Shown piece by piece: positions 27,787 through 37,581 of a stretch of 64,000 bases of DNA; position 1 is the stretch's first letter, and the number at the start of each line of letters is the position of its first letter. Under the pieces are notes generated by a model that saw only the letters and a program-made list of their open reading frames with translations, was not told the DNA's origin and did no database searches. The stretch lies in NCBI RefSeq assembly GCF_013032505.1, contig NZ_WQCG01000002.1, forward strand, positions 248,001-312,000. Direction: 5' to 3'. The translations under genes and the position numbers were made by a program. Source of the DNA: Ruegeria atlantica. Lineage in GTDB: Bacteria > Pseudomonadota > Alphaproteobacteria > Rhodobacterales > Rhodobacteraceae.

Positions 27787-29205
27787 TTAGTCATGGGCCG
27801 CCTGAAGTTGGTCGAACTGAGCCTTGTCCAATCGGTAGAACATCAGGGCGACAATTGAGGTCAGGTATATCGCAAGGCTCAGGCAGGCATAGTTCCACCC
27901 CAGCGCGCGAGTAACCTCGACAGTCAGGTTCGATTGATCGGGCGCCTCAGGAAAACCGATATATGCGAGGAATATTCCCGAGGTCGCCAGGCCGCCTGCC
28001 GTACCGGCCTTGAGCACGAATGTGATGACCGAGGTGATGATCCCCTCGTTTTGAAACCCATTCTGGCTGATCCCCAGTTCGACAACATCCGCCGTCATCG
28101 ACGTCAGCACGGACGTGGTCCAGACAATCAGGATGATTTGCAGAATGCCGTGGACAAACAGCAACCAGACCAAAAGCTCGGTACCGTTCGAGGGGAAAAA
28201 CCCGATTTCGCGCAGCACATAAGGCGCGACGCCCACGAATGCCGAAAGGATAGACAGGTAGATCGCGCTGAATTTCTTGTCGCTGGAGCGCGCAATGGGC
28301 TTCAAGGTGACACCTGCGATCACGGCGCCGATCAGATTTGCCAACAGGATCAGAGATATCTGATCATTGTTAAGCTCCCAGAAGAATGAGGTCAGATAAG
28401 TCCACAAGGCGGCTCCGATGCCGGCGCCCACGGCGAATATGGCCGAGCTGACAAAGATCGCACGCAATGCCGGCAACTTGAAGGCCGCTAGAAACTGTTT
28501 GAAAAACCCGGATGTGCTGTAGGTCGCCTCGTGCGATATATCCAGCATTCTGCTCTGCCAATGGCGCGTTCCAAAGGCGGTGATAGCGATCGCCAGTGCT
28601 ATGAGGATGGCCCCGACAAGCCCGGCCTGCTGATAACCTGCCTGGTTGAGGATGCCGTAAGGCATCGTGTCGGTTGGAACTAACCAGACCACATACATCG
28701 CGATGACCATGATCTGACCTGCAATCCAGGTGACCGAAACCTTGAGGCCGGACAACATAGTTCGCCCGCCATAGTTCTTTGTCAACTCTGGCACCATCGC
28801 GTTATGGGGTACGTCAAAGAACGTCATCGCCATCCGCAGAAGGATCGTTGTGATCAAAAGGAACCAAAACAGCTGGGTTTCTGATGTCAGAGACGCAGGC
28901 GGATTCCAGATGAACCAAAAAAGGAAGGCGACCGGGATAATCGCAGCGTAGATGAACGGGTGGCGCTTGCCCGCACGAGAACGCGTGTTGTCGGAAAGAT
29001 AGCCAACAACGGGATCGGACACTGCGTCGAACATCAGCGCAACAAAAAGCGCGAAACCGACGGTCTCGGCTGGAAGCCCGACGACGAGGTTGTAATAGAT
29101 CAGCAGGAAGAAGCTCAGCCCGTTCGACAGGATGCCGTTGGCAATGCCACCTGCGCCATAAAACAGCTGCATGCTGACTGACGGGCTTTCGGTATTGGTG
29201 TTCAT
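27787..29205 (-). CDS. MFS transporter, glycoside-pentoside-hexuronide (GPH/MelB) type
   Basis: 472 residues with about twelve membrane segments. The GPH signature is visible: YGAGGIANG at the start, a loop with DAVSDPVVGYLSDNTRSRAGKRHPF near 55-80, and MTFFDVPHNAMVPELT near 125. GPH carriers are cation symporters, mostly of sugars, but members carry other compounds. The promoter has the operator shared with the ABC importer, so its substrate is more likely linked to this catabolic locus than to sugars. GGAGGAG precedes the ATG. Confidence 0.86.
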   Translation of the reverse strand: MNTNTESPSVSMQLFYGAGGIANGILSNGLSFFLLIYYNLVVGLPAETVGFALFVALMFDAVSDPVVGYLSDNTRSRAGKRHPFIYAAIIPVAFLFWFIWNPPASLTSETQLFWFLLITTILLRMAMTFFDVPHNAMVPELTKNYGGRTMLSGLKVSVTWIAGQIMVIAMYVVWLVPTDTMPYGILNQAGYQQAGLVGAILIALAIAITAFGTRHWQSRMLDISHEATYSTSGFFKQFLAAFKLPALRAIFVSSAIFAVGAGIGAALWTYLTSFFWELNNDQISLILLANLIGAVIAGVTLKPIARSSDKKFSAIYLSILSAFVGVAPYVLREIGFFPSNGTELLVWLLFVHGILQIILIVWTTSVLTSMTADVVELGISQNGFQNEGIITSVITFVLKAGTAGGLATSGIFLAYIGFPEAPDQSNLTVEVTRALGWNYACLSLAIYLTSIVALMFYRLDKAQFDQLQAAHD

Positions 29206-29240
29206 CTTCTCCTCCGAAGCATTTTTTCAGCAAGGCTGTT

Positions 29241-29254
29241 ATTGAACGATCACT
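29241..29254. promoter_or_regulatory. Operator (leftward AGTGATCGTTCAAT) upstream of the GPH symporter
   Basis: 13 of 14 bases match AGTGATCGTTCACT in leftward reading. A TTGACA (29285-29280) begins 31 bases upstream, close to the 29-base offset at the other two promoters. Confidence 0.55.
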
Positions 29255-29383
29255 AAAGCAGATCACAAGGATCGTTTTTTGTCAAAGGTGTTAAGAAACG
29301 CCGCCGAGCAAAAACGTGTGGAAAGCAGATGGTCGCCGACACATCGGACATAGAGCAGCGACCATTTGCAAAGCAGTGCGCCA

Positions 29384-29409
29384 AACCCGACCGCGTTTGC
29401 GGTCGGGTT
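29384..29409 (-). terminator. Terminator-like hairpin after the FadL-like gene
   Basis: Perfect eleven-base arms (29384-29394 and 29399-29409) with a four-base loop, immediately after the leftward FadL-like stop. Only a short T stretch follows, so termination efficiency is uncertain. Confidence 0.6.
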
Positions 29410-29414
29410 CATGT

Positions 29415-30479
29415 TCAGAAATTGTGCGATAAGCTCACACGCACGGCGGTGCCGGAAACATCCCGAATCCGCAGGCCGGCGTCTGGTTCGTTCACATCGC
29501 CAAGCGTACCATACGTGACATCCACCAGAATTCGGGTTTGACCAATTGAGTGCACGGCGCCCAGAGTGATGCCCTTGCCACCGCCTTCATAGTCAAAGCC
29601 AACGAACCCGCCTTCGGGTTGCGACCGCGAAAGGATGCCGTAGAAGTACCATTTTGGATTCAGCAGGTAACCGACGCCGATCTGGTAGTCGATCGAGTTT
29701 TCCGCAAATTCCGCAAGCGGGCCGCCAAGAACCGGTGACTCTACAGCGACGTCATCCCAATTCCTCCATCGGATCGATCCGAAGGCGCCCCAAGGGCCGC
29801 TGATCGCACTTTGAACGTTCAGCGCGACGGTCTGCGGTGTGCTCAATTGCGTGGTCACGTCAGAAGGTGAAAGGGGTTGGAGTTGTTCGACACCGTCCAG
29901 ATCGTGATCGATTTCCGAGTAGTAGGTCAGGTCAGCGCGAAACGCGAGAGACGGGATTTCATAGGCAGCGCCGACAAGGAAACCGGGGTTGAAATCCCCC
30001 TCGGAATCCAGTGAGTAGCTGAGAGAAGGATTGATCAGTGCGCCGCTAAAGTCGTTTATTTTTTCAAATCTTACGCCGGCAAAGGCGCTGAAGTTTTCAT
30101 TGAATTTATACCGCGCCATCAGGGCGACTTCGGTGCCACGATACCGAACGTTGGTGCCCGCGGACGGGGCGCCTGTTCCGGAAGGGTAAAGCAATTTATA
30201 GTTGATCGAGTTAAAGCCATGGATTGCCACTGCCCACTTGTCGCCGATGTCCTGTTTGTAGGCTAAGGATAGGCCGCTTATGCTGGGTGTGACGTCTCCA
30301 GTCGGCTGGCCGAATTCAGTGCCTTCTGTTTTTGAGTCAGCCCAACCTCCTGTGATTTCGACGTAGGGGCCTTCTTCAAATAGGAACCGGTTTACGGACG
30401 GGAAACCTTCGATCCCGCCCGCAAGTACCGGGCCTGAAATCAAGCCCGCGCCAAATGCTAGTGTTGCAATTTTCTTCAT
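29415..30479 (-). CDS. Outer-membrane transport protein, FadL/TodX type
   Basis: 354 residues from the ATG at 30479, which has GGGAGGGAAG directly upstream; an open extension to 30812 has no family match. A signal peptide (1-20, GPVLAGG) is followed by a beta-barrel with alternating hydrophobic strands and a terminal phenylalanine (RVSLSHNF), the outer-membrane assembly signal. FadL-type porins pass hydrophobic or aromatic compounds. Its position after the symporter suggests it brings pathway substrates, or related apolar compounds, across the outer membrane. Confidence 0.8.
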   Translation of the reverse strand: MKKIATLAFGAGLISGPVLAGGIEGFPSVNRFLFEEGPYVEITGGWADSKTEGTEFGQPTGDVTPSISGLSLAYKQDIGDKWAVAIHGFNSINYKLLYPSGTGAPSAGTNVRYRGTEVALMARYKFNENFSAFAGVRFEKINDFSGALINPSLSYSLDSEGDFNPGFLVGAAYEIPSLAFRADLTYYSEIDHDLDGVEQLQPLSPSDVTTQLSTPQTVALNVQSAISGPWGAFGSIRWRNWDDVAVESPVLGGPLAEFAENSIDYQIGVGYLLNPKWYFYGILSRSQPEGGFVGFDYEGGGKGITLGAVHSIGQTRILVDVTYGTLGDVNEPDAGLRIRDVSGTAVRVSLSHNF

Positions 30480-31245
30480 TCTTCCCTCCCTTTCCCCGGC
30501 TTTAGTCTTTTGCTTGTGCCGAGGGGATTTCATGTATCCGTGGCGCAATTGGGCGCATCGGTTTGTTGAAAGCGCCGTGTTAGGCGCATGGTCGAACAGC
30601 CATCGAAAACGTGTTTCCAAATGGATGCCTATCCGGCTTTTGGTGCTGTTTGTGTTGCAGTAGGGAGGTGCGCAAAGCGAAGACGTCGCAATTACATGCG
30701 ACTTTGGAGTGTGTCGTCCTTCTGAATGCCCGGCTGCGCCCCATAAGTGGGCTAACAGGCGACAGGCAATACCAATTTGTTCGGCGAACTGGCCGATTGC
30801 GCGTTTTTTCATTGTCCCTGATGTTTATTGCAACCCAGTCTTAGGCCGGGTTTTGGGTATTATTATTGCGGTGCGAGTAGTTCTGGGCTGACACCTCCCC
30901 GTTGCTTAGATGACTTTGGTGAGCGTTGTGCTTGATTGTGCTCGGCCGACTCCAGGCGAACCCGAGCGCTTGGGGCCAAGTCGTCGTGCTTGGTCCCTGC
31001 CAATGATCCTGATGTGCGCTGGATTGATCATCGATTTGCGCCTACTGCTCGCTTTTGGCTGGCTTGTTTGTCGGTTATGACAATTATTTGTTGCACATGG
31101 ATGACATCTTTTCAATACGTTTGTATTGTACGTATGAATTGCAATTTTCTTTCGTGGCAAACTGCGCATTTTCAGTACTTTGCACCAGTTCCCACACCAC
31201 CACGCTCCTACTCACATTCTGCGGGAATCGCGCTAAGAGAGGCAG
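30480..31245. other. 766-base region without a convincing gene
   Basis: Upstream of the FadL-like gene there is a cluster of GGCGC/GCGCC units at about 30543-30590. Frames over the rest are short, lack ribosome binding sites and match nothing I recognise. An inverted repeat at 31115-31135 may be an operator for the TetR gene at 31246. I see no insertion-sequence ends. Confidence 0.5.
31115..31135. promoter_or_regulatory. Inverted repeat ATACGT-N9-ACGTAT, possible TetR operator
   Basis: Perfect six-base arms, extended by TTC and GAA outside with one offset base. It lies 110 bases upstream of the TetR gene at 31246 in an AT-rich stretch. Confidence 0.35.
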
Positions 31246-31857
31246 ATGACAAAAGATGTGACAGAGAATCGTGCCAAACAGCGCGACAGGAACCGAGAAC
31301 AGAAGCGTCGCGAACTGGCAGAGAACGCGATCACAACAATTGCGCGGGCCGGATACGCAAACATCACTTTGCGGGATATTGCAGCATCAACCGGCGTTTC
31401 GCTGGGCAAGATACAATACTACTTTCCTGAGAAAGAGGGATTGCTGTTGTATTGCGTCGATCTGTCGGTCGATCGTTTTACTTCACAGCTAAACGAGATT
31501 CTTGATGCAGATATAAGCCCGAATGAGGCGCGCAGCGCCTATATTGAGCTGTTTGCCCATTCGATCATAAACTATGCCCATTTGCACAGGCTTTGGTATG
31601 ACATTCGCAATCAGGCTATGTTCGATAGCCTGCTCAGGCAGAGGGTTGCTGACGTCGAGGCTCGGTTTGTCGCAATTTGTGACGAACTCGGAAGCAAATT
31701 CGCCGTCAACGATGTGCGTGGTGTAGAAATCTATGTGATGCTGGATGGCGCTTATCGGTACTACATCCAGCAAAGCATAGCCGGAGCGCCAATCACCGCC
31801 GAAGATATTGCGCTGAGCCTAAAGCGCCTTATCGGTTACCTCACGGGTGAAAAGTAA
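31246..31857 (+). CDS. TetR-family transcriptional regulator
   Basis: 203 residues: an N-terminal basic stretch, a TetR helix-turn-helix at about 25-70 (TLRDIAASTGVSLGKIQYYFPEKEGLL), then an all-helical ligand domain with C-terminal dimer helices. It is not close to the other two TetR proteins of the window. Neighbours give little clue: a frameshifted small gene follows and the FadL-like gene lies across the long gap to the left. It could be one of the proteins that bind the AGTGATCGWTCACT palindromes, but its own promoter lacks that motif. Confidence 0.85.
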   Translation: MTKDVTENRAKQRDRNREQKRRELAENAITTIARAGYANITLRDIAASTGVSLGKIQYYFPEKEGLLLYCVDLSVDRFTSQLNEILDADISPNEARSAYIELFAHSIINYAHLHRLWYDIRNQAMFDSLLRQRVADVEARFVAICDELGSKFAVNDVRGVEIYVMLDGAYRYYIQQSIAGAPITAEDIALSLKRLIGYLTGEK

Positions 31858-32017
31858 AGCACAGACCGCTACCCTGACGCTCCGCTATTCACCTGCGCGG
31901 TTGGATCCGTTTTCCTCCTCTGTACGGGATGATGGCAAGGTCTTCCGCCGTTTGCCAATGGCCGATGGAGTTCTTATTTTCTTTTTATTGTCAAATTTGA
32001 AAGCCTGCGGGGTCAAA

Positions 32018-32511
32018 ATGGTTTTTGTAAAACTGGCTGCATCGCCCGTTTGCGCTGTGCTTGCTGCTAATGCAGTTTATTCCGATAACCTCACGCAGGC
32101 CCGGTCATTGGTCGAAGCGTTTTGTACCAATATGATCAACGAAAAATATGACGCGGCAATCGATATGTTCTTGCCCGATGCCAAAGCGGCAAGCGGTTAT
32201 GATTTTGAAAAAGCCTATCCTAAAGAAAAGATTGCCTACAGCCCCCAAGATCTGAAGCAATACATCGATGCTGAAAACCTGAAGAGTATCAACATTACGT
32301 GGAAGTATATAAAGAAACAGGCTAGGCCTTCAAAGTGCTAGGTCCTCGAGAAGACGGGGGCGTTGTGACGCTCACTGGTCGTATAACAACATACTATGAA
32401 ATGAGCGGGAATAAAGGGAAGGTCCTGCAAAACGACACTTTCATGGTGACATTCCCTTCCCTGGGAACGCCAGCGGTCAGCAGTTATCACGGTGCAACAA
32501 CCTACAAGTAG
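32018..32511 (+). pseudogene. Frameshifted small secreted protein gene
   Basis: From an ATG at 32018 a signal peptide-like start (VFVKLAASPVCAVLAANAVYS) leads into a helical region about Asn-Met-Ile-Asn-Glu repeats of unknown family. That frame ends at 32341. Another frame continues at once with a coherent beta-rich stretch (FKVLGPREDGG, VVTLTGRITTYYE, TFMVTFPSLG) to the TAG at 32509-32511. A one- or two-base indel near 32320-32335 would explain this, and a TAG in the second frame there suggests real decay rather than a single read error. Function unknown; layout resembles small periplasmic proteins with a SnoaL/DUF-like fold. Confidence 0.5.
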
Positions 32512-32596
32512 ATCCAGTCGTCCGACCGACAGGGGCAGGGCAGTTTAGTCTGTCTTTGCTATACGCATCGTGTTGCCGAAGGCCCCAGCACAGGCA

Positions 32597-32624
32597 GCTC
32601 AACAACGTATCAATGTTGTTGAGC
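32597..32624. repeat. Perfect hairpin between convergent genes
   Basis: Ten-base perfect arms (32597-32606 and 32615-32624) with an eight-base loop, between the frameshifted gene and the end of the isomerase gene. It may terminate both directions although no T run follows. Confidence 0.5.
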
Positions 32625-32673
32625 GATGGCGTGTTGAATGGACAGGTCGGGGCCTATTTCTCAATGGTTCGGC

Positions 32674-35049
32674 TTAGTTGTTTTCGGGATCACCATCGGA
32701 TCGCGGATCTTTGTAGCGGTTCAGGTCGAGCACCCCTGCTTGAACAGGGTTGCTTGTTAGAAACATGGCCATCACTTGATCGCTTGTTTTCCAGAAGTCC
32801 GGACTCGTCCGGCGCAGCCCATAAGAGGCTACGAAATCGACCCATTCCAGCTGTGACCGCACTGATTTGAGGTCGTTTGCAAATGACGCCACTTCGTCTT
32901 GTCGCAGCCGAAAGTAAAAATTCGTATAGCTTCCGATCACGCCCGGCAGGATGGTCAGGACGTCGGCTTGTGGGTTCCTGCGATCTTTTTCTTCGAACAG
33001 GAACGCCACATTGTAGTGGGCCTTGTCGTGGAGCAGCGAAAATAGGGCTGTGGAACCGTCATCGTTTTCCACCAAAAGCAGGGATACATCAGGCAGATAC
33101 TTGACCCATTCGCCGGTTTGGTTCGCAAGTTCGCGCAGGTCGCCATCTAGCGCTGAATTGCCACTCGGGCAGTCGTCCTCGTTGCATCTGTTGATCGGGT
33201 CCTCGGTGGCCCAAAGACCGCCGCCGCGATTGAGAAGTTCCAAAAGAAACTCTTGCCTAGGTGTGTCTGTTTCAAAACCAATACTAGTCGGAAAACTGTC
33301 ATCGACGCGCCGCCGGTGCCAATAGGTGTGCAATTCGGCCAGCGCTCCTTGGTACCAGGTTTTGTGCATCTTTTGTCTATCGCCACGTGGCATGAAGTTC
33401 AGAAAGTTGTCTTCACTCTCCATCCGCAACTCGTCCATGTACAAACGAGTTGAAAGCTGATGTTCAACACGGCCGAAGACGTCGTAACCGGCAACAAGGT
33501 CATAGTAGATACGCTCGAAAACCGGAAAATCGATGACCCATCCGGTTTCGGGGATGCCGCCGTGAAACCCGGTCATAGCAGAGGCGTTGTCGAAGTGACG
33601 GAACACGGTAATTAAGGCTTGAGGGTTGGTGCCCCCGCCATCCCAGATCGCATCATATCCAAACCCTTTTTTGTGCGCTGCGCTGTCGCCATATCGAGCA
33701 TCCCGAAACTCAAGATATTTGATCTGGTTTTCGTGGGACATCCCCTGAATATCTCCCAAGAACCTTCCGTCTAACTCGCCCACGGGCAATTCAAGAAAGG
33801 AAGCCCCTTCGGCCAAAAAGCTGGGATCTGTAACGGACAGATCGGCATCCGGATCAAGGAAGCTAACCCAGAACCGGTCTTCGATCACGTCCACCGCGGT
33901 TTCGCCGTGACAAACCGGGCCGCGGATAAAGCTGCGAACAAAAAACAACGCGTCGTCCAAAAGAAACTGATAGCGGCTGCGGGCCGGTATCACGGCAAAT
34001 GTACTGAACGGGTTGCCGCCTTCATCTTCTCCGTACGCTGGCAATTCAGTGACAGACCACTCCGGATCTAGAAATAGCTGTTGGTATCGCGCCAGACGAT
34101 CCGGACCGATACTGTAAACCAGATGATCTTTGTGTACGATCGTCTCTTCGAATGGCTGCAGGCGATAGTAGAATGGCTCTGCGCCGGGATCATCGAAAGG
34201 GCGGCGTGTTGCGATTATATCGATCTTTGACCCTGGTGGACTGGCGGACCGCACAAGCTGAAAGAACTGCCTTGGATTACCGTTTGGAAAGTGCAGGCGC
34301 GCCAAGAACAGATGCTCGTAAAGATACCTGCTCATCAATTGATGGCGCAGGTCGGGGGTGTTCAGAAAAGCCTCCCACGCAGCGATTTGATTTTGGGTGT
34401 CTTCGGGGATTTCCGGTGCGCCCCATGGTAATGGCGCACCGTTTTGGATCCACGCCATTAGTACCTGGTATTCATTGTCGCTAAGCGGAGCTGTTGCATA
34501 GGGCATTCCCGCTTTTGGGTTTGCGGTGCTAAAGGCATCGAATTCCTGTGTAGTAGGGCAGGCCAGTGGCCTATCAATCGACAATCCAAGTTCGGTTGGG
34601 ACAGGTGCGTTAGCTGTCAGTGGTGCTTGCCTGCCAAGCTGAAGGTAACGTTCCAACACTGTTCCACCTTCGCCGGCCACTTTGGAAGACGGAAGAACAG
34701 AGTAAAACCCAAGAGCCCGCCATCCGGCAACTGTTTGCGCGTCAATGCCAAGCCGAGTTGGTTGTGCATCTTCTAGTCGTTCGGTGTGGTATACCGCCTC
34801 TTTACTCGCACCTCGCAACAGGCCGGCGGGCGATGTCAGCTTCAGTTGGCAGGGTGCGTCATAACAACTGTGGCACACCACGCAGCGGTGGTTCAGGATA
34901 TCTTGAACCTTGGGCCATCCCGAAGTTTCCACCATCGCGCCGGACCCGGTCGTTTCTGACTGAGCAATGCTCTGATTGGCTAGAAAAAGTGCGATAGCAG
35001 CTGCAAACACACAGGTTAAGAAAGACCCAAATTGTCGTGTTCGCAGCAT
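32674..35049 (-). CDS. cti: Fatty acid cis/trans isomerase
   Basis: 791 residues. A signal peptide (about 1-29) is followed by a c-type haem motif CVVCH (Cys56, Cys59, His60) within the Cti hallmark region CVVCHSCYDAPCQLKL. The remainder is the Cti family (GRFLGDIQGMSHENQIKYL-type blocks near 445). Cti converts cis- to trans-unsaturated fatty acids of membrane phospholipids from the periplasm, which lowers membrane fluidity under solvent or heat stress. It lies downstream of the nap genes but 160 bases beyond the small membrane-protein gene, so it may have its own promoter. Length is normal for the family. Confidence 0.88.
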   Translation of the reverse strand: MLRTRQFGSFLTCVFAAAIALFLANQSIAQSETTGSGAMVETSGWPKVQDILNHRCVVCHSCYDAPCQLKLTSPAGLLRGASKEAVYHTERLEDAQPTRLGIDAQTVAGWRALGFYSVLPSSKVAGEGGTVLERYLQLGRQAPLTANAPVPTELGLSIDRPLACPTTQEFDAFSTANPKAGMPYATAPLSDNEYQVLMAWIQNGAPLPWGAPEIPEDTQNQIAAWEAFLNTPDLRHQLMSRYLYEHLFLARLHFPNGNPRQFFQLVRSASPPGSKIDIIATRRPFDDPGAEPFYYRLQPFEETIVHKDHLVYSIGPDRLARYQQLFLDPEWSVTELPAYGEDEGGNPFSTFAVIPARSRYQFLLDDALFFVRSFIRGPVCHGETAVDVIEDRFWVSFLDPDADLSVTDPSFLAEGASFLELPVGELDGRFLGDIQGMSHENQIKYLEFRDARYGDSAAHKKGFGYDAIWDGGGTNPQALITVFRHFDNASAMTGFHGGIPETGWVIDFPVFERIYYDLVAGYDVFGRVEHQLSTRLYMDELRMESEDNFLNFMPRGDRQKMHKTWYQGALAELHTYWHRRRVDDSFPTSIGFETDTPRQEFLLELLNRGGGLWATEDPINRCNEDDCPSGNSALDGDLRELANQTGEWVKYLPDVSLLLVENDDGSTALFSLLHDKAHYNVAFLFEEKDRRNPQADVLTILPGVIGSYTNFYFRLRQDEVASFANDLKSVRSQLEWVDFVASYGLRRTSPDFWKTSDQVMAMFLTSNPVQAGVLDLNRYKDPRSDGDPENN

Positions 35050-35211
35050 ACCTGTCCTCCTTCACAGCGGCCTTTTTCAACGACCACCACAACAAGCCCA
35101 AAGGCTATAACAAGGTTATACTACTGAATTCATATCGTTTGTCGCGTTTCCTGAACATTTTCGGTGAAGCGCCGCCAAGCATGTTTGCGGCCGCTCAGGT
35201 GGCCGTCGGCA

Positions 35212-35469
35212 TCAGACCGTTGCCCCCTTAATGCGGATGACTGACCCAACGCTACCGGCGCAAAGACCGATGACAATTGCGACCAACAGTTCAAATGTGC
35301 CGGCCGCAGCAAATGAACCATGTGCGAAGATCACTGTCGTCAGTATTCCGACAATGCCGCCCATTAATGCGCCAAGCCAAATTCGACGCGTCATCATTCC
35401 CAATGCCAGCCCAAGAATACCCGGCAGACTGATGATATTGGCACCGATTGTTCCCAGTATTTCCAGCAT
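35212..35469 (-). CDS. Small glycine-rich membrane protein of unknown function
   Basis: 85 residues, three hydrophobic segments (about 3-25, 30-52 and 58-78), rich in Gly, Ile and Ala, with a short basic C-terminus. It starts 13 bases after the napC stop, so it is probably the last gene of the nap transcript. I do not recognise the family; it is too unlike NapE to be called that. Confidence 0.6.
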   Translation of the reverse strand: MLEILGTIGANIISLPGILGLALGMMTRRIWLGALMGGIVGILTTVIFAHGSFAAAGTFELLVAIVIGLCAGSVGSVIRIKGATV

Positions 35470-35482
35470 GTCGTGCCCCTTT

Positions 35483-36184
35483 TCAGTCTGCCCGTGTGCT
35501 CAGAAATGATTTGATGTCATCTCCGTCAGCTGCGGCTTGTTGTTGCAACCTATCTTGCTTTTTGCTGGCAAGGGTTTCGGTCACTTCCTGATAACGCTCC
35601 TGATATCCGGGCGGCAGGCTGTGGGCGATGCCCTGGTGGCAATCGATACAGGTCATGTTTTCATCAATGGCGCGCTGGTGTTCAGAGGCGGCGCGAGCTT
35701 CTTGCAACGTGAAATCCATATAGTCGAAGTTATGGCAGTTCCGGCACTCGCGGCTGTCGGATGCTTTCATCTTCTTCCAGACGGCAGTCGCCATGCTCAG
35801 ACGATGCTCTTCATATTTTTCCGGCGTGCTGATTGTGCCTGCGAGCTCGTGATAGACATCTTTGACCGCCATGATCTTGGCTTTGATCTTGTGGTTCCAT
35901 TCATGTGGTACGTGACAATCCGAGCAGATGGCCCGCACGCCAGAATGGTTGTTGTAGTGGATCGTCTCACGGTACTCACCCAGATTGGTCTCCATCGTGT
36001 GGCACGAGGTACAGAACTCTTCGGTGTTGGTCAGTTCAAGCGTCCAGTGGAAGCCGCCCCAGAAAAGGATGCCAGCCAGAAAGCCTGCAAGGATCAGAAA
36101 GCCCGAGCTAAAGGCAACCGCCGGGGTCCAGATCCAGTTCCAGAGGCGGCCAATCCAACCGCGTTTTTCAGGAGAGTCTGCCAT
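35483..36184 (-). CDS. napC: NapC/NirT tetrahaem cytochrome c quinol dehydrogenase
   Basis: 233 residues from the ATG at 36184 (AAAGGAG upstream); an open extension to 36412 lies in napB. One N-terminal membrane anchor (about 18-45) and four CxxCH haem motifs (CTSCH, CSDCH, CRNCH, CIDCH). It oxidises membrane quinol and passes electrons to NapB-NapA in the periplasm. Last recognisable gene of napFDAGHBC. Confidence 0.92.
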   Translation of the reverse strand: MADSPEKRGWIGRLWNWIWTPAVAFSSGFLILAGFLAGILFWGGFHWTLELTNTEEFCTSCHTMETNLGEYRETIHYNNHSGVRAICSDCHVPHEWNHKIKAKIMAVKDVYHELAGTISTPEKYEEHRLSMATAVWKKMKASDSRECRNCHNFDYMDFTLQEARAASEHQRAIDENMTCIDCHQGIAHSLPPGYQERYQEVTETLASKKQDRLQQQAAADGDDIKSFLSTRAD

Positions 36185-36213
36185 ATCGGTGCTCCTTTCA
36201 TTCTTGCGTTGGA

Positions 36214-36651
36214 TTAATTGCCCGAGGACGGCTGAAAGACGTTTTCGACCAACGGTGGTGCGTCCGCTTGCGGAACATGACACTGGTTGCAGAAGTAACG
36301 GGTGCCTGCGATGTGATCCAATTCGTTGCCGTCGCGATCCAGATAGTGCGTCATCGATAGGGTTGGCGCATTGCGTTCCCCGGCTTTGGTCCAATCGTGA
36401 CAGGACAGACACTGATTGGTGCGCGTATCTATCTGGTATTGCTCGATCGAGTGCGGAATCAGCGGTGGCTGCTGGCGATAGTTGCGTTGCATGCGCCCTT
36501 CGACGTTCTTATGGATCTGTTCCAAGGGGATCAGTTCATCCACATCGGCCCCCCGCAGGGATTCTACCTGAGCTGATTGCGCAAGGGCGAACCCGCCCAA
36601 AAGCAAAACGGGGATAAGGGCTGTAAGGCCTGTTCGGGTTGGCTTGTTCAT
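36214..36651 (-). CDS. napB: Periplasmic nitrate reductase dihaem subunit NapB
   Basis: 145 residues with a signal peptide (about 1-26) and two CxxCH motifs (CLSCH and CNQCH). It transfers electrons from NapC to the catalytic NapA. It lies 12 bases after napH. Normal length. Confidence 0.92.
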   Translation of the reverse strand: MNKPTRTGLTALIPVLLLGGFALAQSAQVESLRGADVDELIPLEQIHKNVEGRMQRNYRQQPPLIPHSIEQYQIDTRTNQCLSCHDWTKAGERNAPTLSMTHYLDRDGNELDHIAGTRYFCNQCHVPQADAPPLVENVFQPSSGN

Positions 36652-36663
36652 CTTGGCACTCCC

Positions 36664-37581
36664 TCAGATAGGTCTGGCTGCGCGCGGATCGGGCGCGGGA
36701 ACTGGATCGGTAGGTGCGGCGATCTTGTCGTCGAACCGGTGAGTAAATTTGAAAACGTCGACTGCGCATACGTCGATGCAGCGACCGCAGGTGGTGCAGT
36801 CTGGAGACAGGATCAGAGGCGTTGAATTTGGGCCGCCCTTAAGCGCAGGGGATATGACCTGGCTTTCAGGGCAAACGGCATAGCAATCCATGCAATCATC
36901 GCAAGCTGCCCGGTTCGAGGCGCTGATCCTCAGCAATCCTTTGGCACCAACTAGACTATAAAAAGCACCAACCGGACAAACATGACCGCACCAGCCGTGC
37001 CGCGAAACAAACAGGTCGAACACAAAGATGGCGACGATCATGGCCCACACGAACCCGGCGCCGAAAATCAGCCCGCGATGCAGCATGGTAATCGGGTTGA
37101 CCAGCTCCCATGCGATCACGCCTGTTAGGCCCGAGACGATCAGGACAGTGGCTAAAATCCAAAGGCGGGTGCCGCGCTTGGGCTGCCATCCTTTTGGCAG
37201 GTCCAAGCGTCTATGCAACCAGTTGGCCGCATCGGTAACCGGGTTGATCGGGCAAACCCACGAACAATAGACGCGTCCACCAATCAGAGCGTAGGCAACC
37301 AGAACGATCACCCCGCCTAACAGCGCTGTCCATGCAGGCCAATGCCCGGCGATCGCGCTTTGCAATAAGATAAATGGGTCCGTCAGCGGCAACACGCCCA
37401 GCGTTAAAGACCCGGCAAGCGTACCCTCAACGATCCAGATCCCGAACCACGGTCCCAGCAGAAACAAGGCCAAAAAGAACAGTTGGCTGGCACGGCGCAG
37501 CAGCAGGTACTTGTGAGCGCCTGCCCACCCCTTTTGCTGGATGGCCTCCGTTCCGACCGGCAAGTGTGTGCGCGCACTCAT
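36664..37581 (-). CDS. napH: Quinol dehydrogenase membrane component NapH
   Basis: 305 residues with four membrane segments, CSWVCPINP and CGHVCPVGA loops between them, and a C-terminal cytoplasmic pair of [4Fe-4S] motifs ([12 protein letters not shown] and [11 protein letters not shown]). With NapG it forms an alternative electron route from quinol to NapAB. Its ATG overlaps the napG stop. Confidence 0.92.
   Translation of the reverse strand: MSARTHLPVGTEAIQQKGWAGAHKYLLLRRASQLFFLALFLLGPWFGIWIVEGTLAGSLTLGVLPLTDPFILLQSAIAGHWPAWTALLGGVIVLVAYALIGGRVYCSWVCPINPVTDAANWLHRRLDLPKGWQPKRGTRLWILATVLIVSGLTGVIAWELVNPITMLHRGLIFGAGFVWAMIVAIFVFDLFVSRHGWCGHVCPVGAFYSLVGAKGLLRISASNRAACDDCMDCYAVCPESQVISPALKGGPNSTPLILSPDCTTCGRCIDVCAVDVFKFTHRFDDKIAAPTDPVPAPDPRAARPI

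Noticed and set aside
30480..31245. Possible insertion-sequence or gene remnant in the long gap
   Set aside because: No terminal inverted repeats, target duplications or transposase-like peptides could be seen in either strand.
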